DNA of 64,000 nucleotides from Taudactylus pleione (taxonomy: Eukaryota > Chordata > Amphibia > Anura > Myobatrachidae). Below the pieces are notes generated by a model. It searched no databases, was not told the origin of the DNA, and worked only from the letters and a program-made list of their open reading frames with translations. The first letter of the stretch is position 1. Each line of letters begins with the position of its first letter. Location of the stretch: assembly GCA_031769625.1 (NCBI GenBank), contig JAUIMM010000188.1, positions 5,620,001 through 5,684,000 of the forward strand. The letters are read 5' to 3'. This document shows, piece after piece, positions 55,221 through 64,000 of the stretch. Position numbers and translations under genes: made by a program.

Positions 55221-55803
55221 GGGCCTGATTCAGAGCCGCTCGTAAGCGGCCGCTCGTTCGTTCCGAGCGATGTTTGCCCGGATCGTAATACGCATGCGCG
55301 AACCAGTCAGTGCGGCCGAAAATCGTTTGTTCGCTAAATAGTGAATGCCTGCTATTTTGAGTGACAGAATGAGGCGTAAGTGGGTGGTAACAGGGGAAGG
55401 TGCTTGAAAACGGGGAGTTGAGATCCGAAAGCAGGCGTGCTTAAAGGTCAAAACGGGCGTTTTATGGGTGTGCATAATTAATACAGCAGCGTCATTGACC
55501 ACGTCACTGGGTTATTTTATAGCCAGAACTGCTCGCAAAATTGTGGTAGCAAAAACCAACCACAAGAATAGCGAGCAGTTCATACGCTGGTCAATGTACT
55601 CGATTAATGTAATAAATAGCGGACATGACGTAGGATGCGAGCGGCCAGGGGGCGTATTTTTTAAAAAAACAACCGCAAGTTTTGTTCGCTCGTTCAGACA
55701 TAGAGGCGTGAACAGACCGCAAAGAGCGAATGGTTCATTTGAATAGCCACCCCTATTTTCTGAACGAGCGAGCGCAAATAGCGTCCGGCTCTGAATCAGG
55801 CCC
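55221..55803. mobile_element. Harbinger-type MITE, family A, copy 4
   Basis: GGGCCTGATTCAGAGCCGCT at the left, GGCTCTGAATCAGGCCC at the right; perfect TTA duplication (55218-55220, 55804-55806). Closest to copy 5 at 60063. Confidence 0.93.
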
Positions 55804-55806
55804 TTA

Positions 55807-57030
55807 GTTCTAGTTGACTGTCAAAAAGTGAGGCAAACCAGGAAATATCCTTCGTTTCCAAAAACAGTCCCAGGATTAGGACCTGATTCAGATTTACAGT
55901 ATACACAATGCCAATATTTTCGCAGTTGAGAGATTATTGGCCAACCGCGCATATGTCACCGACGCACTGGGCACGCGCCAAGGTACCTTAGGATTTCTTT
56001 GCAAAGTGACTGACATTCAGGGACTGTTTAGGTGTCAAATACGGGGAGTACCAACAAAAATGCAGTGTGTGGCGACTGTTTTCGGGATGTGTGTCAGCCT
56101 ACAACTGCGTTCCTGATAGAAAGCGGTTCAGACGTCTCAGTTCATGCGGCTATTCGGCATGAGCCATAGGGCTTCTCAGATGGGCAATTATGAAATGACC
56201 AGCGATGGACCTTGACTATGCGTACGCAGTTAGCTTGGATTTGCGGTGGCCCCAATGGACGTCTTAATACATATCCCGGAGTCTACGACATTTTCATATT
56301 TTCGCACAGCAGCTGCGATTTTATTAGTGTCCATTTCTGAAGCACGCCCTTAGATCAGTATCTATGAAAATGTCGATGTTTTTCAGTACTAACCAACAGG
56401 CAATAAAATTGCTATTCATCTGCCTATTTGATACCATTAATGCCATGTACTCTTATCCTCTAGGGTGTGGAAGTTAGTATTTACTGAAGGTAGTGTTTGG
56501 AAGGTCATAGAACACTACTGTCACATTCAGTAACATGATGGGTACCGCAGTGCAAGGTCTGGCTGTGTGTTCCTATGATATAGGTAAAATACAGTGTACT
56601 CATTTATCATCGGTGCTCTCTGAAACCCGCATGGCTGTTGAGCTGTCACTTTAAAGGGGCAGGTCTTATCAATTAGCTATTAAGGGTTTTAAAAGCTTTT
56701 AAAGTGGCGAACATAAATCACTATTTAGACAGCAGTGAGCTTTGATTATCCCCCTCCCAGTGCCGCTGTCAGCCTGATGGGTTACTGGGCTTAAGTGTGA
56801 TGATAGCTGAAGAATCCAATACATTAAATGGAAGCCATGTACTGGGAGCATGATTATGTACTGATTAGAAGGGAGAATGGCCAGGACAACAGCAGAAAGT
56901 TCAGTTACCAGGCTGAACTCAGCAGAAAGAACTGCAGTTGATTAAAGTGCCCTACATTAAAACCTTATGCCATATTTTGTAGCTAAAGCCTGTGCCTTGA
57001 AAGTCTGATCAGGGATGGCATGGCAGGTCT
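55807..57030. other. mostly unrecognised; one MITE end
   Basis: TTAGGACCTGATTCAGATTT at 55876 is a Harbinger-type left end without an identified right end. 56340-57000 shows nothing recognised. Confidence 0.4.
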
Positions 57031-58388
57031 AGGTCTTCAGGTGCTGTAATACCGCTTGGTGCGTCTTCAGGTGCTGTAATACCGCTTGGTGCGTCTTCAG
57101 GTGCTGTAATACCGCTTGGTGCGTCTTTAGACGTTGTAAGACCGCTTGGTGCGTTTTTAGATGCTGTAATACCGCTTGGTGCGTCTTTAGATGCTGTAAT
57201 ACCGCTTGGTGCGTCTTTAGATGCTGTCATACCGCTTGGTGCATCTTTAGATGCTGTAATACCCCTTGGTGCGTCTTTAGATGCTGTCATACCGCTTGGT
57301 GCGCCTTCAGGTGCTGTAATACGGCTTGGTGCGTCTTTAGATGCTGTAATACCGCTTGGTGCGTCTTTAGATGCTGTCATACCGCTTGGTGCGTCTTTAG
57401 ATGCTGTAATACACCTTGGTGCGTCTTTAGATGCTGTCATACCGCTTGGTGCGTCTTTAGATGCTGTCATACCGCTTGGTGCGTCTTTAGATGCTGTAAT
57501 ACCGCTTGGTGCATCTTTAGATGCTGTCATACCGCTTGGTGCGTCTTTAGATGCTGTCATACCGCTTGGTGCGTCTTTAGATGCTGTAATACCCCTTGGT
57601 GCGTCTTTAGATGCTGTCATACCGCTTGGTGCGCCTTCAGTTGCTGTAATACCGCTTGGTGCGTCTTTAGATGCTGTCATACCGCTTGGTGTGTCTTCAG
57701 GTGCTGTAATACTGCTTGGTGCATCTTTAGATGCTGTAATACCCCTTGGTGCGTCTTTAGATGCTGTCATACCGCTTGGTGTGCCTTCAGGTGCTGTAAT
57801 ACCGCTTGGTGCGTCTTTAGATGCTGTCATACCGCTTGGTGCGCCTACAGGTGCTGTAATAACGCTTGGTGCCTCTTTAGATGCTGTAATACCTCTTGGC
57901 GCGTCTTTAGACGTTATAAGACCGCTTGGTGCGTCTTTAGCTGCTGTAATACCGCTTGGTGCATCTTTAGATGCTGTAATACCGCTTGGTGCGTCTTTAG
58001 ATGCTGTAATACCGCTTGATGCGTCTTCAGGCGCTGTAATACCCCTTGGTGCATCTTTAGATGCTACCATGGAAGCTTGCGCCAGCCCCATACTAGGCGC
58101 AGATTCTCCATCATAGTATGGCCTCCAATGTAACTGATTAAGCGCCTGAGTTCGCAGCCAGTTACGCGACGCGCCCATGACACACCCATAACATTCCCAA
58201 AAGGCGGTACATCGCTGTGTGTCTGATTAGCCACCTCCCAGTCACCGACCAGGAACACCCAATAACTTTAGAAATGGTACCTGTGTCACCGGCAGTATAG
58301 ATATTGCCAATATCAGGTCAATATCACTGTACATGTTCCCTTTCCCATAACACTACTCCCGCAACTAAGACAAGTCTCTGAATCAAGT
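57000..58388. mobile_element. Harbinger-type MITE, family E, copy 2, expanded by a minisatellite
   Basis: The right part (58051-58388) matches the family E copy at 44413-44830 on the opposite strand: GCGCCAGCCCCATA, TGACACACCCATAACATTC, and an end CAAGTCTCTGAATCAAG. The left end is not clear. The 30-bp minisatellite occupies the place where copy 1 has a single unit-like segment. Confidence 0.6.
57031..58050. repeat. 30-bp minisatellite, 34 copies
   Basis: The unit contains AGATGCTGTAATACCGCTTG plus GTGCGTCTTT; units alternate between GTAAT and GTCAT forms and occasional CTTCAGGTGC variants. Unit length is exactly 30 bp throughout. Since 30 is divisible by 3, a 389-residue frame (minus, KDAPSGITAS repeats) and a 141-residue frame (plus, LGASLDAVIP repeats) stay open. 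No coding evidence beyond that. Confidence 0.97.
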
Positions 58389-58546
58389 TATATTAATTAA
58401 ACCCTGGATTCCAGTTAACAATCCTAAAGTTAAAGTTTTCTTATTTCCCAACCCTTCCCATCTCTTCCCACCACCTTAATATAACCTATCCCTATATAAC
58501 ATACTACCTATTCTCATCATTTGGGTTTGGTTACACTCCAGTTATT

Positions 58547-59395
58547 GGGCCCATATTCAATTTGAGGCAAATAGTCAGTTATTGGCGATGACGTAATTTT
58601 CGACAGTTTCACTTATCCCCATATTCAATTTCAAAGACTTTTCGCAGGTGCGAAAAGTCTTTGTTAAAAAACAGGGATAAGTTTTCACCACTGTTTAGGT
58701 GGCGAAAAAAAGTGCAGAATCGGGGTTTAGGGGTGCAGAATAAAAAAAATAGCCTGCAAACTTTGAAATGTCCCCTTAATGTAATCTGTGTCAAAATATG
58801 TTTTTAAAAAATCTATAGGACACCCCAAAAATATATTTTAATTTTGGGGGTCAAAAAAAGAACTGTTTGGGGGCCAAAATTGAAAACTAGCTAAATTGAC
58901 TCAGGGGAGGGGGAGGGGGGAGTCCCCAAGTAAGCGGCAGGTGTTTTCTAGAATGCGGGTGGTAGCAGTAGGTAGATTTTTGAAGAATTTAAAAAAATGG
59001 CTTTAGGGACTTAAAAATATGCTTGCGCCCGTTTTCATGTACCCCAAATTTGTTGGGACTAGTTATTTAAAAAAAAAACCCTGTGCTATTCTTCACCACT
59101 TTTTCTAAAGCCGCATTTATGCCCTCAAAAACCCTGTTTACCTTCAGCAGACAAAATTGGAGGTACCCATAGTGATCCCCCATGTCAGGACATATTTTGG
59201 AGGGTGACAGCATGATTTCCCAAAAAACTGCCAGGACTTTTCGATACTAACCTTTCTGCCGAGTCCCATTTTCGCCGGATCCTAATTTAATAAGGGGATA
59301 AGCGGGCACGCGCCCGCTACTTTATCCCTGAAAAAAACGTTGATAAGGGCGAAAAGTGCGATCTCGGACTTTTAGCCTCAAATTGAATATGGCCC
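58547..59395. mobile_element. MITE, family L (GGGCCCATATTCAATTTGAGG ends)
   Basis: Left GGGCCCATATTCAATTTGAG, right GCCTCAAATTGAATATGGCCC; flanks ATT and ATA. Near the left end a second copy (CCCATATTCAATTTCAAAGA, 58618) forms a hairpin with the adjacent AAAGACTTTTCGCAGGTGCG arms. AT-rich interior, no gene. Confidence 0.75.
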
Positions 59396-59529
59396 ATAGT
59401 CGTTAAGGGCCCTTTTCCTGAATGTTAATTCATTTTTAGCAGAAGTATACAGTAGTCGCTGACAGAAGATATGCTCGTATGTACACCCTCAGACCTTAGG
59501 GAGGTAAGAAAGTTGACAGGATGTTTGCA

Positions 59530-59780
59530 GATTTGTCTTATACCTATTTTCCACTGCTGAGAAAACCCTGGTTATTGCCGTTTCAAATCGAGTCATGGCT
59601 CAGTCACAGAGGAAAAGGCTCCCAGGAAAAAATCCTGTGTCGACTGACCGGCATTCCTTCCCAGGTCTCGAGCAGGGCTTTACGCTTGTATGACCCAGGT
59701 AAGGCTCAGTGGAAACAGGTATCCCGGGTAATATACGAACCCGGGTCCCGTTCACAGCATAGGGATAGCCACATTTCCTA
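59530..59780. mobile_element. possible MITE (TACCTATTTTCCACTG ends)
   Basis: TACCTATTTTCCACTGCTGA and CTCAGTGGAAACAGGTATCC are imperfect inverted repeats about 170 bp apart. Several smaller palindromes (CCCGGGT) follow. Weak call; the true right end may lie further on. Confidence 0.4.
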
Positions 59781-60062
59781 GCGCTTGGAGATGATGTAAA
59801 CTTCAAGCGCCGGCAGAGGTAAGCCCTGGCAATATCCTGGGTCTAGCCTGCAGTTTAAACGGGGTAAAAGCCGCTGTGACACGGCTTGAAACCCATGTTC
59901 AATGTCCCAGGCTGGACCCGGGATTTTGGTGGAAAAGCGGGTATTAGTAATGCAGATAGTCTGTAATTCATTGTAATTAGTAATTTTTTTTAGAATATTG
60001 AATGTAGTAACCTATATATATAGATGTGTCCTTTCTTACTGCTGTTTAGAAAAGCGCGCCAA

Positions 60063-60652
60063 GGGCCTGGTTCAGAGCCGCTCGTAAGCGGCCGCTCGTT
60101 CGTTCCGAGTGATGTTTGCACAACTGCGCATGCGTACGGATCGTAATACGCATGCGCGAACCAGTCAGTGCGGACGAAAATCGTTTGTTCACTAAATAGC
60201 GAATGCCTGCTATTTTGAGTGACAGGAGGAGGCGTATGTGGGTGGTAACAGGGGAAGATGCTTGAAAACGGGGAGTGGAGATCCGAACGCAGGCGTGCTT
60301 AAAGGTCAAAACGGGCGTTTTAAGGGTGTGCATAATTAATACAGCAGCGTCACTGACCACATCACTGGGTTATTTTATAGTCAGAACTGCTCGCAAGATT
60401 GCGGTAGGAAAAACCAACCACAAGAATAGCGAGCAGCTCATACGCTGGTCGATGTAGTCGATTAATCTAATAAATAGCGGACATGACGTAGGATGCGAGC
60501 GGCCAGGGGGCGTAGTTTTCCATAAAAAAGACCGCATGTTTTGTTCGCTCGTTCAGACCTAGAGGCGTGAACAGACCGCAAAGCGCGAACGGTTCATTTG
60601 AATAGCCACCCCTTTTTTCTGAATGAGCGAGCGCAAATAGCGTCCAGGTCCC
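60063..60652. mobile_element. Harbinger-type MITE, family A, copy 5
   Basis: Left GGGCCTGGTTCAGAGCCGCT; the right end is worn (GCGTCCAGGTCCCGAGC where others read GCGTCCGGCTCTGAATC). Interior nearly identical in order to copy 4. Confidence 0.88.
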
Positions 60653-61117
60653 GAGCATCTTTCTTGCTCAAAATCTGCCTCTTATTTTCCTAAATAAAAC
60701 AAATCAAAGCAACAAAACTACATTGCTAGATTACACTGATCAATTTGATGGGTGTTCAGTCGCGAGAACCGCCATCCAACGACTAAAGTGCCGGTCACAA
60801 GGCTAAGACGGAAAACAGCCTCGCGGCCGGCACTTTGTCGCATTTCTCCTCGCACCCTCAGGAGAAGAAATCATTAGTCGGACTAAACACAGTGCTGAAT
60901 TGAATTGCCCTGGGAGCTTCCTTCCGGCTCTTTTCAATTCCCGTTGAATGAAACCACCCCCATAGTGCCTACAACGTCAGTCTCCATCCAAATATAGACA
61001 TAGGGACTCTCAATCCCTCCAATCCAGCCATTCACGTATAAACTAATAATGCAGCAAGTTCGGCACAATAGGTGCAGTACACATTGCATTCATGCCACAC
61101 ATGGGAATTACTATCAT
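60653..61117. other. no recognisable gene
   Basis: Unrecognised; GCCGGTCACAAGGC..GCCTCGCGGCCGGC forms a hairpin near 60790-60832. Confidence 0.35.
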
Positions 61118-61440
61118 CAGGGCCGGCTCTAGGGGTGTTCGACCAGTGCGGTCGCAAAGGGGCGCCATCCATGGAGGGCGCACCCCTCCCCAACATCCCG
61201 ATTCCAGCGGGACAGTACTGTCCCGCTGTTCCACTCATGGGCAGAAGTGGCCAGGGTGATTGGGGACCCCCACCGCCGCAGCTGTGCGGCGATGCCGGAC
61301 CCCGGAGTCTGAATGGATGCTGCGAGCACTGGAGAAAGTCTGGAAGTCTGGGTGTGGTTGTGTTGTTCATCCGATGCTGCATTTTCAGACGCAGCACTCT
61401 GATCTGCGATGCCGGCTGGAGGCGTCTTTTTCCCTCAGAT
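61118..61440. mobile_element. possible hAT-type element, left end only
   Basis: CAGGGCCGGCTCTAGGGGTG is a terminus type common to hAT MITEs, followed by a GC-rich body. A right end was not found, so the limit at 61440 is a guess. Confidence 0.35.
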
Positions 61441-61570
61441 GCCTCCTGCAGCCATTAGTATACTAGTTCTATGGTATTGCACGGACACTTTGCGGATGTG
61501 TAATACCATACCATGGGCGGGCTGCAGCAAAGGTAGAAATGGGGTCAAACCCCAAAATTAGTATTTCTCC

Positions 61571-61862
61571 TGTGTACCAAGCCCCGGAATGTGATGCACT
61601 CCAGGGTTTGGTTGCGGTGGGTAACGCCATCTTCTTGATGGCGTTGCCCTATAGAAGCCTATGGGCTTCTATGGAGAGAGTGCTGAGAGAGGCATCTGAT
61701 GGGATCCCTCCCAGCACCCCCTGCAGCATACGAGTCCTTCTGCGCATGCGCAAAGTGACGCTAGAGGGGCATCTGAGTCATAGACCCGGAAGTCCCTCCA
61801 TTGCAAAGGGCCGCTCTTACCGAGAGAGATGTCCTTTGCAGTGTTTGTCATGCATGCCGGCG
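61571..61862. repeat. interspersed repeat J, copy 2
   Basis: 61657-61862 matches 4337-4540 in order of modules. Upstream, TGTACCAAGCCCCGGAATGT with CTCCAGGGTTTGG resembles 17094-17130, which may be another part of the same repeat. Confidence 0.6.
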
Positions 61863-62467
61863 TTTCCAACCTGTCCATTATCTGAGTCATGCCCTCAGAG
61901 AACCCTAACAGTGCATGTTTTCCAGATCTCCTAGATGGTGTAATCTTGTCATTACTGATTGTTACTGATGCCAATTATCTGAATTGTTATATTGAGGACT
62001 TTCTGTATCCAATATATTTATCTCATTTAAATAACATAAGTGGTCAGAAAAAGGTTCAACACCCCATAACAAATATGCATACAGTAGATAACCTGTAGGC
62101 GACAGAACAGTGGAATGCCTGCGGTATAGCTTGTAGCCCTGGTATCCAAACAACCATCGCTTCCCCAGCTGCAGTATGAAACACCCTGCCGACTACTTCA
62201 TCACCCGTCGGGCACCCGCAGCACGCTGTGACTGAGACCATCACTAACTCAACTGGGCTCTCGCTGACATGCATAGGTGAGCACCATTGTAATCAGCAGA
62301 AGCTGCTTGTGCGTAATATTCTCATCGTGCAAATAAGACGCATTTCAAGGAAAAAAAGTTGCACTAAAAGATGCTTGGCACTACCGAGTCACACCACGAC
62401 ATGGCGCAACTAGAAGTGTGCAAGGAGGCTAGATGTATGAGGACACATATGTATATATATGTACGAC
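61863..62467. other. no recognisable feature
   Basis: Unrecognised sequence. Confidence 0.4.
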
Positions 62468-62470
62468 TGA

Positions 62471-62668
62471 GGGGGTCTAGTTACTAAGCAGTGTTAGGAG
62501 ACAGAGTGAAAAGTGATAAGAAAGTGATAAGGTGCCAGCCAATCAGCTCCCAACTGTCATTTTTCAAACACAGCCTGTGAGATGACAGTTGGGAGCTGAT
62601 TGGCTGGCATCTTATCACTTTCTTATCACTTTTCACTGTCTCCTAACACTGCTTAGTAAATAGACCCC
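62471..62668. mobile_element. near-perfect foldback MITE, 198 bp
   Basis: GGGTCTAGTTACTAAGCAGT..AGTGATAAGAAAGTGATAAG..CCAGCCAATCAGCTCCCAAC is mirrored almost base for base by the right half, with a loop around TTTTTCAAACACAGCCTGTG. TGA flanks both ends (62468-62470, 62669-62671). The arms are over 85 bp long. Confidence 0.9.
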
Positions 62669-62671
62669 TGA

Positions 62672-63674
62672 GTCTCTGAATCTGTATACGAAGTGCTGCA
62701 ATGTAGCTGCCGCAGCATTTTTTTTTCATTTAATCTTCCGTTGTGGCTCATATACAGACTCAGGTGCGCACAGGTATACAAGTGTCACATTATCGCATAT
62801 CAAATTAATCACCACAGTCTGCTGGTGAGATTTAGTCACATTTTCGGCAAAAAAAAAGACTCCCGACGCTTGCAGAGTAGCATGAGACTTGCTGGTGTGT
62901 CCTAGTCGCATCACATTGCTACTTAGACGCATTTTCTACAAAAAAAGATGCAAAAAAGGCGCCCGGCGCTAGGAGATTCTCACGGGACCTGGTGCGCCGT
63001 GAGGGGCTTATTAGCGAGACTGTAGCAAAGATGTGTAAGGACACATCTGCATAAATGCCCCTTGTTGCCTGATCATCTGTACTGAACCCCCCCCCCCCTA
63101 TAAGCCCCAGATTCTTTAACACATGTACAATGGATTCCATCATGTAACTCTGCCCGGAGCATTGTCAGAACGTTCCAGAACCTGATACCTAACAATTATA
63201 ATAACGTATTACAGGGTTCACACTTGCAGCATATACCACCAATCAATTATAATCTCCAGTGGTAACTGAAACCGCAGGAATGTCAGGATGACACTGTAGT
63301 GCAGACAGAAGGATGATGTGATACATTGTAACAAGGGCATCTCTTTGTAATATCTGGCCTAGAGCCTGAAATAGTAACGCAGAATAAAATGACATATTAA
63401 CGGTGCACTCATAACCTATTCTGTGTAACATTACGGGATCATTTTACTGGAAAATCTACAAACAAAAACGACCTGTGAAAATGTCCCGAACTCACAGTAT
63501 AGAAAACAGAGCTTTAAATATTAACATTCAAATAAAAAAAAATTAAATAGAAAATAAAAGTATATTTACTGCCAGTAAAACATACATGTCACTAAGCACA
63601 AATACTGATTTAAGGGTCGCCATGTGACTACACAAAGCACTCACCGTAACCAAGGATTTTGGTATAAAAGGCAT
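62672..63674. other. no recognisable feature
   Basis: Unrecognised sequence with a poly-C run near 63088-63097. Confidence 0.4.
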
Positions 63675-63675
63675 G

Positions 63676-64000
63676 GGGGCTGATTCAGGAAGGATCACAG
63701 TTGCTTATATACGCACGCAATCGGCCAATTGTTGCGTACTGCGCATGCATCTCAGTGCGCGAACTAGCTATTGCGATTGGGACCGCGATCGCAGAGGATA
63801 CGCAGTCCCATGGCAGAGTGATTGACAGGAAGTGTGGAGGGAGGTCGGACGAACGCAGGCGTGCAGTGCATTGGGACAGCGTTGCAGGGGCGTGCATAAA
63901 TTAGCCACTGCGGTACCATAAGCAGCCTGAGGTCTCATAGCGTGCGCTGAAGTAAGCAATTCCTGAGTGAGGTCTGACCTGCCTTAACTGTGCGTATGGG
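63676..64000. mobile_element. Harbinger-type MITE, family D, copy 4, cut by the window end
   Basis: GGGGCTGATTCAGGAAGGAT at the left; GTTGCGTACTGCGCATGC, GAGTGATTGACAGGAAGTG, GAACGCAGGCGTGCAG, GGGGCGTGCATAAATTAGCC and GAGTGAGGTCTGACC follow the family D order. The right half lies outside the window. Confidence 0.85.

Noticed and set aside
57009..58178. 389-residue open frame on the minus strand with KDAPSGITAS repeats
   Set aside because: It coincides exactly with a 30-bp tandem array; a stop-free unit divisible by 3 keeps a frame open without selection. The plus strand is open too, and the flank is a non-coding MITE.

Overview
This looks like non-coding, transposon-rich nuclear DNA from a vertebrate, most probably a frog or toad. 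The evidence is the repeat content: a tRNA-derived SINE of the kind common in anurans, a 5'-truncated CR1-type LINE, a Tc1 element, hAT miniature elements, and a very high density of CpG-rich PIF/Harbinger-type miniature elements (MITEs) ending in GGGCCTGATTCAG or GGCCCTCATTCAG. I see no host protein-coding gene, rRNA or functional tRNA. The species call is inference.

The centrepiece is a complete PIF/Harbinger DNA transposon at 29676-36750 (7,075 bp, ATT target duplication). It appears to keep three open, spliceable genes: a DDE transposase (+ strand, two coding exons, 347 aa), a four-exon Myb/SANT-like protein (- strand, 342 aa), and a second, unrelated-looking three-exon Myb/SANT-like protein (- strand, 218 aa). 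All exon joins use GT/AG sites and keep frame. Harbingers usually carry two genes, so the third is unusual. The element sits inside a hAT MITE (29642-36904), which itself sits inside another MITE (29546-37011); all three levels keep recognisable target duplications.

Around it are at least seventeen short relatives without genes. Family A (about 580 bp; 11.9, 13.6, 28.0, 55.2, 60.1 kb), family B (6.7, 47.4 kb), family D (0.3, 38.1, 39.1, 63.7 kb) and family E (44.4, 57-58.4 kb) share terminal and subterminal modules with the autonomous copy. Family C (4.8, 12.9, 37.5, 52.6 kb) is remarkable: each copy is a string of about seven consecutive hairpins.

Layout. 0-8 kb: D and M MITEs, microsatellites, CR1 LINE, C1, B1. 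8-11.6 kb: telomere-like-motif element G1 and a Penelope-like candidate. 11.6-15.3 kb: a cluster of Harbinger MITEs. 15.3-20.8 kb: mostly unrecognised, with an 11-bp minisatellite inside a MITE at 18.5 kb. 20.8-25.5 kb: MITEs I1, F1, a foldback and two hAT elements. 26.0-27.6 kb: a 32-bp minisatellite of about 50 copies. 28.0-37.0 kb: A3, a hAT MITE, then the nested autonomous Harbinger. 37.5-39.9 kb: C3, D2 and a SINE split by two insertions. 40.8-47.3 kb: MITEs, a satellite patch, G2 and G3. 49.7-51.3 kb: a nearly intact Tc1 element with one frameshift. 52.6-64 kb: C4, F, A4, a 30-bp minisatellite grown inside a family E MITE, L, A5 and a near-perfect 198-bp foldback. Long open frames over the minisatellites are by-products of repeat periodicity and are not called as genes.
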